A stretch of DNA of 64,000 nucleotides from Acanthosoma haemorrhoidale. Its lineage: Eukaryota > Arthropoda > Insecta > Hemiptera > Acanthosomatidae. This document shows positions 18,733 through 29,899 of this stretch, piece by piece. The stretch is taken from positions 91,471,189 to 91,535,188 of the forward strand of contig OV884009.1 in the NCBI GenBank assembly GCA_930367205.1. The letters are read 5' to 3'. A program made the position numbers and the translations under genes. A model generated the notes under the pieces. It saw only the letters and a list, made by a program, of their open reading frames with translations, searched no databases and was not told the DNA's origin. The first letter of the stretch is position 1. Every line of letters starts with the position of its first letter.

Positions 18733-19781
18733 TGTTCATATTTTGTTTCGAGTGATTGTAATTGGTCCTGTAATTCTTGTATGTATAAGTCTTTGTCTTC
18801 TAGTTCGGTATGGTGTACGCGGTTACTGACTGTCCGCATTGAAACTGTTTGTTGTTGTTGTGGTATTGCAGGTAAAGCTAGTTGTTGTTTATTGAAGTAT
18901 TGGTTTTGTTCTCGTGGTTGCCACGGCTGATTGTATCGTGCATTAGGATCACGAGAATAATTAAAATTGTTGGGTTTGTCTGAATTATATTGGGGTTTGT
19001 TGTAATGGCGTTCGTTATTGGGAAAGGTTTGTGGTTGTTGGTACTGATTTGATTGTTCGCGTTTTCGCTCATAGTAATAAGGGTCAAAATTTTTGCCTTT
19101 ATAACCGGTGCTAGGTGGTGTTTGTGTTTGTCTTGGGGCATATTGTTGTGATTTCGAGTTTTGTTGTTGTGGTCTGCTGTGAGAGCGTTCTCCGTAAGAA
19201 CGTTCTATTATTCTCACAGCGACTGTCTTAAGTGCCCTTTTTAAGTCCCTTAAGTTTGTGTAGTCCGTGTGGTTTAGGAAAAATTCTAAATCTTTGTCAA
19301 ATTGTTTCATACAGTGATGTGTTATTTGTCTGTCGTATATTTTTAGTTCGGTTAATTTTTGTTCGTCATTTAATCTATCGTCCGTAAATACTCGTCCTTC
19401 TAGTTCGTCTCGAAGGAGTAATACTCTGTCTACATAGTTTACGGGGTGTTCATTCTTGTATGGTCTAATTTGTAAAATTTCGTCCATTGACTGTAGTGTC
19501 GACTTGTCATCGCGGAATTGATTTTTTAATTCTTGAATTAATTCTTGTAACGTGTTATAATTTCGTAATCCGCAATGTTCTGCCGGTCCTACAAGTTTGT
19601 TAGTGGCGTGTCCAAGTAATTGTTTTGTATTGTATTCACAGTGTGGGTTGTCTATTGTGCATATGTTATTGGCCACGAAATTTATTTTATTTATGAATTT
19701 AATCAAGTGGCTTGGGTTTCCGTCAAATTCAGGTATTAGTTTTAAGTCTGTGGTTGAGATAATGTGGTTGTTAGTAGCCAT
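18678..19781 (-). CDS. gag: Gag, unit B
   Basis: A second complete 367-residue Gag, identical in translation to that at 11866-12969. It has the same N-terminal motif, Gln/Arg-rich C-terminal half, coiled coil before the frameshift site and no zinc knuckle. It is the first gag downstream of the right-hand (5') LTR, so it is the more likely one to be translated from a full-length transcript. Confidence 0.9.
   Translation of the reverse strand: MATNNHIISTTDLKLIPEFDGNPSHLIKFINKINFVANNICTIDNPHCEYNTKQLLGHATNKLVGPAEHCGLRNYNTLQELIQELKNQFRDDKSTLQSMDEILQIRPYKNEHPVNYVDRVLLLRDELEGRVFTDDRLNDEQKLTELKIYDRQITHHCMKQFDKDLEFFLNHTDYTNLRDLKRALKTVAVRIIERSYGERSHSRPQQQNSKSQQYAPRQTQTPPSTGYKGKNFDPYYYERKREQSNQYQQPQTFPNNERHYNKPQYNSDKPNNFNYSRDPNARYNQPWQPREQNQYFNKQQLALPAIPQQQQTVSMRTVSNRVHHTELEDKDLYIQELQDQLQSLETKYEHFLEPGPSDHKPPDQNTN
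18726..18732 (-). promoter_or_regulatory. -1 ribosomal frameshift heptamer, gag/pol, unit B
   Basis: T TTT TTA in the gag reading phase with the -1 frame open into pol, exactly as in unit A. Confidence 0.75.
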
Positions 19782-19998
19782 ATTTTCGTCTAATTCGGGG
19801 ATGTTTCGGATAAGGTTTAGTCTGTCTGTTAATGTAAAATGTGTACAAAGTTATAATTACCAATTGATGTCTTCTGTTGTGTGAAGTCCTCTTCTTCTTC
19901 TCCTCTGGCGTCTCGTAGATAGTAACAAATGAGTGGTCAGAGCCTCGGTGATGTGTATTAAAATACACCAGCTGATGTCTTGGGTCTTGCCTAGCCAA
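19771..19998 (-). CDS. Leader ORF upstream of gag, unit B (doubtful)
   Basis: The 75-codon basic frame of the unit B leader, the same as at 12959-13186, overlapping the gag start by 11 nt. No recognised homolog. Its preservation proves nothing, because the two units are identical throughout. Confidence 0.25.
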   Translation of the reverse strand: MARQDPRHQLVYFNTHHRGSDHSFVTIYETPEEKKKRTSHNRRHQLVIITLYTFYINRQTKPYPKHPRIRRKYGY

Positions 19999-20054
19999 AC
20001 GGCGGTGATCGCGGAATGGGGAGATTCTTCCAAAGTCTCAAAGTCGCTGCCAAG

Positions 20055-20072
20055 GTCCCTGTTCGGGCGCCA
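20055..20072 (-). promoter_or_regulatory. Primer binding site, tRNA-Lys type, unit B
   Basis: Same 18 bases as at 13243-13260, directly abutting the right-hand LTR. Confidence 0.9.
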
Positions 20073-20302
20073 GTTAAATCTTGATAAGACCAGAAGGAGT
20101 TTTTAAAAAGATTTATTTGAACTTTACAAACATACAACTATAATTGATAATAAATGTCAGAGTGACGGGCCTAGTAACAGTACAGAAGGAAGTGGTCGTG
20201 AGAGGATAAGAGGAATGATATATAGGAGCTGAGACTTGATAAGGATAGCTGACGAAGTGTTGATCTTGCAGGTGTTGCAGCTGGCAGATGGCCTCTCTAT
20301 CT
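20073..20302 (-). repeat. LTR, right (5' LTR in sense, likely promoter)
   Basis: The outer right LTR drives the array. The TATA box (sense CTATATATC) is at 20217-20225, putative initiation is about 30 bases further (near 20190), and AATAAA is at 20112-20117. The right border is fixed at 20302 because here the match to the internal copies stops: they continue cctccg while this LTR meets gacgtt. Confidence 0.93.
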
Positions 20303-21700
20303 GACGTTAATATCTGACTCAATTTATGATAGGTATGTGCCCCGACAATGTACTGTGTTCAAGAGAAGAGGTACAGAGGCTTCATAAAGAATAAGGCTGG
20401 TTTTCAGAGTTCGAGCGGTGGCCCGGCAGTGTCACAGGTACAAGTCGTCAGAGGGTCTGCAAGGAGGCTGAAAGACAAGGTGGCAGACTCAGAGGCGCTG
20501 AGGAGAGAGTAGCGCTTAGGGTCAGAAGCCCCGGGATTAAATACCATTTCCCCTTCCTGCCGGAAGGTGTCGCAGGTCTAAAAAGGTTCTGTTTATGGTG
20601 GCCAAGTGGCTAACCCTCTCAGGTTTATGACCACCGGGTGCCGACCCTTGGTCTAAAAGGGTCTGTTTATGGCTGACGGCTGTCGACCCACTTACGTTTG
20701 ACTTGTTTACGACTGCCGGTTTATTGCTAAAAACTTGTACAATGATTTACATTATATATGCACCAGAGTATAGGGTGATTTAACTTATGTAGTTAGCGGT
20801 CGCTACACACCTCATCAAGAGTTCTTCACTTCTTCAAGCTTGAGAGTTCTTTCGCAAGTGAAGTTTTCTAAAAACAACAATAAAGGATTCAAAACTTAGA
20901 ACAAAATGAAACGAATACATTTTGGAGATCAGCATTATCCTCTTACTTTTTTCGGTTGTTTACTTTTAATATTTTCAATATTCTTTTCAATTTCCAATAC
21001 GTAACACATTATATCACAATGAATATAAAAAAAAAAAAACGAAAATAAGGGAAATCTGAACATTCTGCTTAAGTCGGTTGAAAAACAAGTAAAGCGACAA
21101 GCTCACAAAAGGACGGTGATAAAAAGAAAACAGACATTTTCTTTGATGTCTTTTCTCGATTAGTGGAAAAGAAGCTGTTCCATTTTAAGATAAAAGAAAC
21201 CGAACGCCGAGAAAATAAGATGAGATAGCAGCATTGACGTCTGGTCCAGGGTTTTTTTTTTTTTTTTTTGTGTTTCCACTTTGTTTTATTTTATATTTTC
21301 ATTATTATAAATTTCTATAAAAACAAATGCAGAGTGACTAATTGCCGAGCCTACACTTTTCAGAAGATAATGGGCCAACGTATTCTGTCTTTGACATAAT
21401 CCGTGTGTCATAAAAAATAATCCCATTTATACATTAGCTATTGAGGAAAAATAATAGCACTCCGATGGGGTTTCGAGGGTGCACTATTAGAAATTAATTT
21501 TACCAGAAATGAGCGCTCGAGCACAATAACCACTACCGAGAACTGTCAATCATAGTTTCTATTCTCATCTTTCTGAAGAATTCAATCTCCTATGTTTTCT
21601 TCAGATGAACAGAATAATAGTAATTGGATATTTTCCGATAATGCCCACTTACTTTGTCGCACTTCTTCATCATTTTTAACTCAGTTCACTTTGGTCTTTC
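20303..21700. other. Provirus right flank, GC-richer then AT-rich
   Basis: About 20340-20720 is GC-richer and contains an imperfect internal duplication (aggtctaaaaaggttctgtt near 20574 and ggtctaaaagggtctgttta near 20656). It may be the remnant of an older repeat that received the provirus. From about 20810 the sequence becomes AT-rich with T and A runs. No coding motif recognised. Confidence 0.4.
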
Positions 21701-21721
21701 CAGCCGTGTGGTTATTATAAA

Positions 21722-22015
21722 ATGGAACGGGTAGTGTCTTCTTGTACAAGGGGAATCGTAGAAGAGGTCAGAGCCATCGCTCATCGGGAATACGATGAAA
21801 CTGAAGACGAACCCCTGGAGGTAATGGAGTAAAGTCCTAACACAGTTTATATTGTGTCTGATGTTAAACACGTTCTGGAGATACAAGAAAATGAAGAAAT
21901 GTCTTTAGGTGATGAAGTAGAAAACAATTTTGATTTCGAAGGGACCAACGAATCGGATTTTTTCCAGTCCAAAGAAGAAACATTTCGGTGCAGAGATCCA
22001 TCCGATCGAGTATAA
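21722..22015 (+). pseudogene. Broken acidic reading frame, unknown
   Basis: One frame runs from an ATG at 21722 through 36 codons to a TAA (21830-21832), then stays open in the same phase for another 60 codons to 22015. The translated text is acidic and looks like protein on both sides of the stop (for example RAIAHREYDETEDEP before it and LEIQENEEMSLGDEVEN after it). A splice-acceptor-like ttggtctttccag ends about 18 bases before the ATG. I do not recognise the family. It could be a decayed exon, a transposon gene remnant, or chance. Confidence 0.3.
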
Positions 22016-23984
22016 GTGATTCGGAAGTGAGTATAGTAAGGAGAACGGGCTTCTGTTTAGCTGTGTTTAAATTATGGTTTAAACAATTAAATTAAAAGAT
22101 ATTTACTGCTTGTTTCTAAAACTATTCAAGAAGTATTTAAACTCAAACAACCCGAACGTGGACCACCTCTAGCCAATGTCCCTTCACTTTCAATTTTATT
22201 ACATTCCTCAAATACATATTTCATAAAGTTTAATGAAAATTCTCATAATAGAAGTAATAAAATTTTAATTTGCGAAATAATTAAAGGGAAACATTTATTG
22301 ATCGTAGCAAACTAACAAAAAAACCAAAGCCACTGATTCAAGAATTAAATAGTTAGGAATACTATTGTCCGTCTAGTTCTAGGTGGGGAATGTAAAAATG
22401 ATTTAGTTTCCCTAAAATTTAAAAATATACTGATTGGTATAAATACGTTCAAAAATAGTTCAAATTATTTCTTTAACTTTTAGGGTTTTACGAAAGCTGG
22501 GTCCGAAGCTATTCAAGATAATTCGAGTAATTAATTTATTCTAGTTTTTATTGGTGTAGAAAATTTTATTGACTACATTTTTTTGTTGAAATAAAATACA
22601 ATGTAGCTCATAATTGATGTTAACGAATTAGTATATTTAAATGAAAAATACATCATTCAAGATGGAATGTATTTGAATGAGAGTTGTGGAGATGGCCGAT
22701 GACGAAGAAGGCCACTAAGGCCGGCCCAGCTGTCATCAACAGATAAATCATCCACCCTCATTTCCATTCAATGCCACCCCTTTCTCCACCCCTCCAATCT
22801 GGAAGATGATCCATTCAGATGGGACTAGAAGTGACTCCTGGTATACCAGCTCTCCTCATTCTTTCATGTCTCCGTGTTTATTTTATGTTTTGATCCCTCT
22901 GCATTATTATTTATTTACAAATCATATAGATTTTTTTCAGGATTAAAGGTGATAATATTATAATAATTGCACGAAGGTAATAGGTAGTTTTGAGTGCTAG
23001 ATCCTACAAACCAAACCAAGGAAACTGAACTAAAAATCACACTGCTAAGACAGACAACTAATGAACAGGGGGTGGTTGTATTGAAACTAACGATAACTAT
23101 TTTCAATTTGTACCTCATATAAACAGCACAATTTTCAATTTACATATATCCTAATGAATCTTATTGATATAAGAAAGTCATTTATAACAACAAGTTGGTC
23201 CCGGAACAATCTATCAACATATATAAGCATAAACGTAAGAAAAAATATTTAAGCATTTATAACGAATGAAAATATGCATTGCAAAGAAAGATGTGATGAT
23301 AAAAATAAAAGACTGATAACATATATTCACAATCTTCGGGCTAGTATTTCTTAAATTTAACATAATATGTTTAGTAACTTAACACAGAAAACTATTTAAT
23401 GTCTATACATCATGGACTAATAAGTGGTAACGAAACTAATATACTCTAATCTACTTTCTAGAATATGATTTTAAAACAAAACTTTGCATACTCATTCCTT
23501 TATAACATCAAAATACAATGGACCCACTTTCTTTTATAGTCTATATACACAGTGTACTTAACCTACTTTATAATACATATTTAAAAAGACTCATAAACTA
23601 CTTAAGAATTCTTCACAGCTCATCCTTTCACATTCACTCATAAAATTATTCTGTCCCATGTGGTAGGTTTTAAAAAAACAACAACAGTCACTTCGTGAAC
23701 CGTCATTTGGTGGCTAAGATGGATTTCTCAAGTTGATTGCATTTATTTTATCATCATTCTGGTTCATTCTTAAAGGTTGTGTTAAATAAACTTATGACGG
23801 TTCGTGCTGTGTAAAACACATTAGTGGCAAGGATACTTAAACATTGATATAATAAAAACAATACTATTTTAATGGTATTTCAAAAACTTACTTACGGTTT
23901 TTCAAGAGTTTTTCACTAGTCTTCGCCTAATAACAAAAAAAAATAACAATTATTTTTTATCTATAAATAATTATAAGTGAAGGA
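22016..23984. other. Intergenic, nothing firm
   Basis: About 22690-22860 is GC-richer (gatggccgatgacgaagaag, then several CCACCC/CCCCTC stretches) and resembles the 3' untranslated end of a retroelement, but I could not assign it. The remainder is AT-rich and featureless. Confidence 0.35.
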
Positions 23985-24192
23985 ATGACATATATCTCAG
24001 TAGGCTAGGGGTCAGCATGTTGTTTTCTAAAAGTGGATTTGGAGCCCCAGGGTCGATTCCCGGCTTAGTTATGAGTTTTTTCTTTAAGGTATAAATCTTG
24101 TCGGGTTTACTCTCGTCTCGTGAGGAAAGCTGAGTAGCGACTTTAATAAAAATGCAGCGGTTCCCGTTTAGAAAATAGAAACTACGGAAGGG
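23985..24192 (+). mobile_element. tRNA-like SINE
   Basis: The sequence ATCTCAGTAGGCTAGGGGTC (A-box-like) is followed about 50 bases later by GGGTCGATTCCCGG (B-box-like), the spacing of an internal Pol III promoter. A T-rich stretch follows, then a ~110-bp body that leads straight into the 52-bp minisatellite. The tRNA-type head plus unrelated body is the layout of a SINE. No tRNA cloverleaf is readable, so this is not a functional tRNA gene. Family not identified. Confidence 0.5.
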
Positions 24193-24778
24193 TTGTAACA
24201 TCTTTACTCTAACCAAGCTCCTCGGCTCCAACTACCGACCACAGTGTTAACATCTTTACTCTAACCAAGCTCCTCGGCTCCAACTACCGACTACAGTGTT
24301 AACATCTTTACTCTAACCAAGCTCCTCGGCTCCAACTACCGACTACAGTGTTAACATCTTTACTCTAACCAAGCTCCTCGGCTCCAACTACCGACTACAG
24401 TGTTAACATCTTTACTCTAACCAAGCTCCTCGGCTCCAACTACCGACTACAGTGTTAACATCTTTACTCTAACCAAGCTCCTCGGCTCCAACTACCGACT
24501 ACAGTGTTAACATCTTTACTCTAACCAAGCTCCTCGGCTCCAACTACCGACTACAGTGTTAACATCTTTACTCTAACCAAGCTCCTCGGCTCCAACTACC
24601 GACTACAGTGTTAACATCTTTACTCTAACCAAGCTCCTCGGCTCCAACTACCGACTACAGTGTTAACATCTTTACTCTAACCAAGCTCCTCGGCTCCAAC
24701 TACCGACTACAGTGTTAACATCTTTACTCTAACCAAGCTCCTCGGCTCCAACTACCGACTACAGTGTTAACATCTTTT
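24193..24778. repeat. 52-bp minisatellite, about 11 copies
   Basis: Head-to-tail copies of a 52-bp unit containing tgttaacatctttactctaa and ending ccgactacag. The copies are almost identical; the first has gttgtaacatc and ccgaccacag variants. The array starts at the tail of the SINE-like element, whose last part supplies the unit. There are no spacers between repeats. Confidence 0.95.
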
Positions 24779-24859
24779 GGATCCCCATCTCTACAGGAAA
24801 CTATTTATCACTGGAATTCTTGTTCAACGGGGTTATTTGTGGATCTTCACTTATATTGT

Positions 24860-25240
24860 CAGACCCAATCCTCTTGTGCTTATCATGTAAAACTCCTTCT
24901 TACAACCCTCCTCGTCAACTAAAATGGCGGTGGTCTCACGATCTATTGTAAATAGATAAGTATTCCGTACGGACTTAGCACTTATGCCCTGAGTGTCTGT
25001 GGCTCTATTGCCCTCTATAATGGGCAGAAAAGAAGGCAAGGGGCGTCCATGCTTCCGACCCTTCAGTCAATTTGCTTAGAGACTCACTTTGGAAGTGGGG
25101 AAGCTCCTTGGCAGAATGTATATGTACATGTTGTCTGAATATTGGTATGGATATGGGTTGTTCATACGTATGAATCAATTGTCATAGTAGAAGCTAATTG
25201 TAATTTTTTAAAATAAAGATCTTATCAGTTAATGAAATCA
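24860..25240 (+). pseudogene. LINE 3' end, variant tail
   Basis: The plus strand reads SYNPPRQLKWRWSHDLL and a stop (about 24897-24947), matching the ORF2 C-terminus of the Jockey-like copies here (HPYNPPRRLKRQWSRDLL). It is followed by a 3' UTR with gtgtctgtggctctattgcc, then gctccttggcagaatgtata, and ends gtaattttttaaaataaaga. The UTR end differs from the common copies but matches 43500-43885, so there are two related 3' UTR types. 5'-truncated, dead. Confidence 0.65.
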
Positions 25241-28200
25241 TCTTCACTGTTCTAACAAAACGCTAAACCTGTCTTTATTTACTTTAAACTAATTTTTTTA
25301 TACTTGATCGAAATAATTTTACCAAAGAAATATTTATAGTATTTTAAAACTAGTGGGTCCATGAAAGAGCAAGGAGGTGAGGACTTCTCGCCGCAGATTT
25401 CTCAATCCTAGCTAAGAAGCTGTTTAAAGTTGTATTTTCATCATGGCTACTAGTAGAATAAATTTAGGAACTAACATTGTACCCTTCTTCTTGTTAGTAT
25501 CATATATTTGTCCCACGTAGGATTAAGAAAAGGGTGCTGGAAGTGGTGATAAAGTAGTGTTTTTTCAAAGGTTTTTTGTGAGTTCCTTAAAAGCTTTAAG
25601 GCTTAACCCAAACTCATTATATACAAACTTAAAGTACTTTGAAGTAAGAGTACTTCCAAAAACAAAAATTCAACAATATGTCAGCTAGGTACTCGGGCAT
25701 AAATGATACAGTGTGGGAATACTTAAATATATATTGTAGTGGGAAATTCATTGAAATAGTTGTTAAATGAATCATTTTTCGTGTTTTTAGCATACAATAG
25801 TACGTATATTTGCTTAGGTGCATTATGTATATATTTGGTAGCACTAAAATGTGCTGGAAGATCCAAAATTTGAAGGCATAATGAAGTTATAAACTTCTAC
25901 CAGTGTCATATGCTGTCGAAGGAGTTCATAAGTCGTGATGCAAGGGAAACCTTTGCTGAAGGAAGTCTCGAGGATCATAGGGTAGGGTATGAGCCAAGGT
26001 ATAGAAGCCTGCTGAATACTGCTGGAGGGTGGCAGCTCGAGTCACCTGGAGTGAGCTACTGACGTCATAACGCGGCCACCTGGTCGTTATTATTAATAAA
26101 TAAGAGGACTTGGACAGTTTGAACTGACATTAATATTTTACTTCTCATAAATCAACCCTTTCATTTCTCACCTTGTTTCTTTTATTCTGCTTATTTATTC
26201 AGTTTGGAATTCATTATAATTTGTTATAATCTTTATAATCCTGCATATATTTTTCCAGCTATATCGCTGATCCATGTTTCTCTTTTATAAAATGCACATG
26301 ATGCCTTATCGTTACTGTATAAGTGTTTTATTCCCTCCTTACCTCTTTTTGTTGTTCACTCGTTCCCACATTTGACGTTTTGTCATCAAGATCTGACCCA
26401 GAAGTAAGTTTTCATTCCTTAGACTGTAACTATAAGCCACAATTTCTCTTATTAATTCTATCTCTAATTACCTATTTTGTCCAATTATTCAAACTATCTC
26501 CACTGCTGTATTTTGCCTCATATCACATCTACTCCTTGTATCACAACATTTCTACTGCTTTGACAACAAATAACACTAGTAGAAATGTATATTTGCATAT
26601 TGAACATAGTATGTTTAAAGGTATGCAGTAATTAGCGCCCTATCGTATCTAAAATTATCATCTTTGAGCTAGAGAGCACTAGAAATCGTTGAAAGTTAAC
26701 ACCAGGTTATAGCGCTTGCCAGAATTTCCTTTCGAAATTGAACATTACAAACTATTTATTGTCTTATACATCATATATAAACATCACCTCTCTGTGCATT
26801 TATGCATAAACCCCTAGTCGTCAACTAGGCTGAGTTATTGATTTCCACCTTCACCATGTGACGGGGTATTAAAAGAAATTTTTACTATTAATTGAAATTC
26901 AATTATTTTAATGTACTACGGTTTTTAATATAATGTGTATCTCTTTATACTTACAAAAAGAAAAACTTTTCTAGGACTTTCTACCCCCGTACTAATTTTT
27001 ACTTTTCAACATTTCAACAGTCCTTTTTTTAACACCAATTACTGAAAAGTTAATGTAGAATGAACAGTTCCCAGTTCCTAAATTTACTCAACTTGTAATC
27101 ACGGTACAACTTTAAAAATATTCTGAGCTAAGACTGAGAAATCTAAACGTTATTGGAACATGACCTTTCTTCCTTTCATTCACGTTTTTATCACTAAAGA
27201 CAATTCAAAATATTGGTGAATAATTAATCATTAACGATAGATGTATGGCTACGAATTATGGAACCCTCAATGGGCTGAGAACATACTTCCGGCATTTTTT
27301 GATATATTACTTTATTATCTCCCAGCAAATGTTTTTACATTTACCCACAGCCATCTTGTAAAAAAATACATACCGTTATTCTTATCTTCTTGTCGTTCAC
27401 ATTGGTTTCTCCACTGCAGAACCTTTCTGTGTTTCTTTGGTAGAGAACCGGAGCTCAAAGAGAGTCGCCATATTTCTTATTGCTATTAAGATATTGGATA
27501 TTTATACAATATTAATGAATATTGAAACAATGGTCATCTGAATAATCCATTCTGGACGTTCTACCTCTCCTCCTCTGAAGGTTTGAATCTGCTGGAAAAT
27601 GGCAATTGACCTACATAGTTTTCTACATAAATCTTCAAGGATATAAACTCACATCAAACTCTGTTGCTAGGCGATTGTCAATAGTTAATTAAAATAAATT
27701 TATATAGCATTTTATGTAAGTACAGGATATTTTATATTAAGTAAATCCAAAGGTCAGTTGACTTGCGGGTTTTTTTTCCCAGGTACATTAAAACTATTGG
27801 GTATTTTTAATGTGAATAATTATATTATTACTTTTACTATTTATTTATAAAGGGTGGATATCTCGATATACTAAATAATAACAATTTTTATTATACTATT
27901 TTAATTAAACAATTAATTTATATGCAATCTTGCTGAGAAAATAGTCATGATAATTGATAAATGCAAAAGAGGAGATGACCTAGATTAGACTAACTAGAAG
28001 GTAGAATGAATATTTAAGACGGACGCCATCCTGTTAGCTAGGCATTATAAGCAATTGAAAATGGAAGCTTTAACTGCTGAAGTGCTTGTACATGAATAAA
28101 TTGTTGTTGCAACTGTGAGTATGACACCTTCATGAATTCGACTTTTATTTTGTTTAAAATTTGGAGACTCAGGTTCCTTTGCTATAAGCATTTTAACATT

Positions 28201-28324
28201 AATATACCATCTAAGGCGAAAAACGTGGTTAGCCTTATCTCTTTATGATATTTGAAGTGATCAGGATTATATTTTGCTAAAGTAATTTTCTTATAATATA
28301 TAAGTATAGGTTTCCATACATTCA
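25241..28324. other. Intergenic, nothing recognised
   Basis: AT-rich sequence. Plus frames at 26323-26631 and 27241-27489 lack motifs. About 25920-26090 is GC-richer and could be a repeat remnant, but it is unassigned. Confidence 0.4.
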
Positions 28325-28500
28325 GAAGCGTCTAATCCTCCTTTAATATTCTCGTCCTTGCTTTTAAACATCCTTCTGCCGAATAATAACCACAGGAGAT
28401 TAAGCTACACAATATGTTAAGGTATGTAAATTCATTTTACATTGTCTAAATCCTGCATTGTTGCATCATTTAATTTCATATTGCAAAATCACTGCTAAAA
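28325..28500 (+). repeat. Dispersed repeat X, copy 1
   Basis: Contains gcgtctaatcctcctttaat, then ccacaggagattaagct, then ttcattttacattgtctaa, the ordered blocks shared with the copies near 41078, 53140, 57237, 58400 (minus) and 63025. It also shares the far end (ttcatattgcaaaat) with the 57237 and 63025 copies. No coding content; unclassified, MITE- or SINE-like. Confidence 0.6.
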
Positions 28501-29899
28501 CAAAAGGGCGTACATATTAAAAAACTATTATCTTGGAAATCGCTAAAAAAAAAACAACAACAAATATTCTTCTACATAAAGTGCAGAAAAATTTGGTAAA
28601 TAAACAATACCGGGCCCGAATATGGTGCAATTACTTCGGCCATGCCCACAGGTCCCGAAGACTCATGGTAGAGCAGGTAACATCCACCTTCCAATTAGGG
28701 TGGGCAGTGGGCAGCAAATAGGAGCCTGTTGTACATGTTTTTTGCCTGACCTCTCCTTGTAGGGTGTTATCGCCACCTTCTTTTGTCTATCCATGTGTCC
28801 CTCGTCTCTCAATTTCTTCTCTCTGTATCCTCCCTGCCTACCTTTACAAAAATACTTCAATTAGCAGCAGTTTTGCTCAAGAGGGAAGGGTCTAACTTAA
28901 CAACTACGAGGCAGTAAATAAGGAACAGTTAATGTTACGAGAAACACCAGGAAGTTGCCAGCTTCATTGGAAAATGATCTTAAAGCCCCGTCCACGCCCT
29001 TTTTTGGTGTAAAGGTGTTTTATTAAACTAAGAAGTGTCAGTTTAACATGAGCTAAATGTCAAGAAAGAAAACTGAGTAAGTGGAACTATATCTTCTATA
29101 ATTTAAATTCCTAGGAATCATTGATAACCCTCTATTGTAATTCTCTATTACTTGTTTGTATCAAAAGAGGACATTCACTCCTTCCCATTCCCTAATCTCT
29201 CCTGTTTATTCTCTATCTTTATTATTTTCATACGTTCCAGTGTACTTCAGAGGATCCTTGGAGTTGTGTACTTCGAATTGAATGGTTTTTTTAGGATTTC
29301 GGTAATTTTAAAAACCAGAAACTATTACGTTTTCACCATTCTCGCTGTTGTAAGCCCTCTGCTTAAGCTAGTACAATTAAATTGTACGTTCAGCAATTAT
29401 TTGATTGTGTATTGTTTAAACGTTAATTGAAGGTAAGCTAAAAGACGCAAGTGATAACCAAACTATAGGCTCACCGATGAAATATGAATAAACTTTCACA
29501 AATAAATTATCGGTATTAAAAGGCAAACATTTTGCAGTTATTTTATGTATAGTATCGAATCGAATAATTTTGGGGTGATCCCCAGTTATAATACCCAAAA
29601 ATATGTATAAAATAAAAATATGATATAAGAATGGGATAGACGGAAAACGGCATAGCTCCACTTTTTTCTGTTTTGGCATGATATTGTAGCTTTAAGGCAG
29701 ACAGTTGGAATAGTGTGTACTGCTCGTGAGAAACACTGTCTAAATGCCTAGTTTTAAAACAGAAAAGAATACGTGGCCAGATGAGAAACAATATAATTGC
29801 CGGGTGTTTGGGGAAGAACTGTCTAACTCCTTACCCAGAGTTGGTAAACCAACCCCTCTCCTTTATTTTATATATTGTATACTGTTGTATATTGTTTTC
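28501..29899. other. Intergenic, unassigned GC-richer patch
   Basis: About 28600-28860 is GC-richer with pyrimidine-rich stretches and may be a repeat I cannot place. The rest is AT-rich. The several 80-110-codon frames on both strands at 29150-29790 carry no motif. Confidence 0.35.

Larger units (their letters stand above)
6449..20302 (-). mobile_element. Tandem errantivirus-like provirus (3 LTRs, 2 units)
   Basis: A gypsy/errantivirus-type endogenous retrovirus in the arrangement LTR-internal-LTR-internal-LTR, transcribed right to left. The repeat period is exactly 6812 bp, and every frame, including antisense ones, translates identically in both units, so the copies are essentially identical in sequence. 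Left flank ends ...aggacgac and right flank begins gacgttaat. Depending on where the LTR end is placed, the flanking duplication is a 3-bp GAC or an imperfect 4-bp CGTC/TGTC (sense strand). All gag, pol and env frames are open in both units. The shared central LTR is the usual product of unequal exchange between LTRs, but an assembly loop in a single-copy provirus could give the same picture. Confidence 0.95.

Noticed and set aside
20352..20806. Solo LTR of another element (TGT...ACA ends)
   Set aside because: Several TGT/ACA pairings were tried and none has a flanking target duplication or a second copy.
24193..24778. CRISPR array
   Set aside because: The 52-bp units are directly adjacent with no variable spacers, and the context is eukaryotic; it is a minisatellite.
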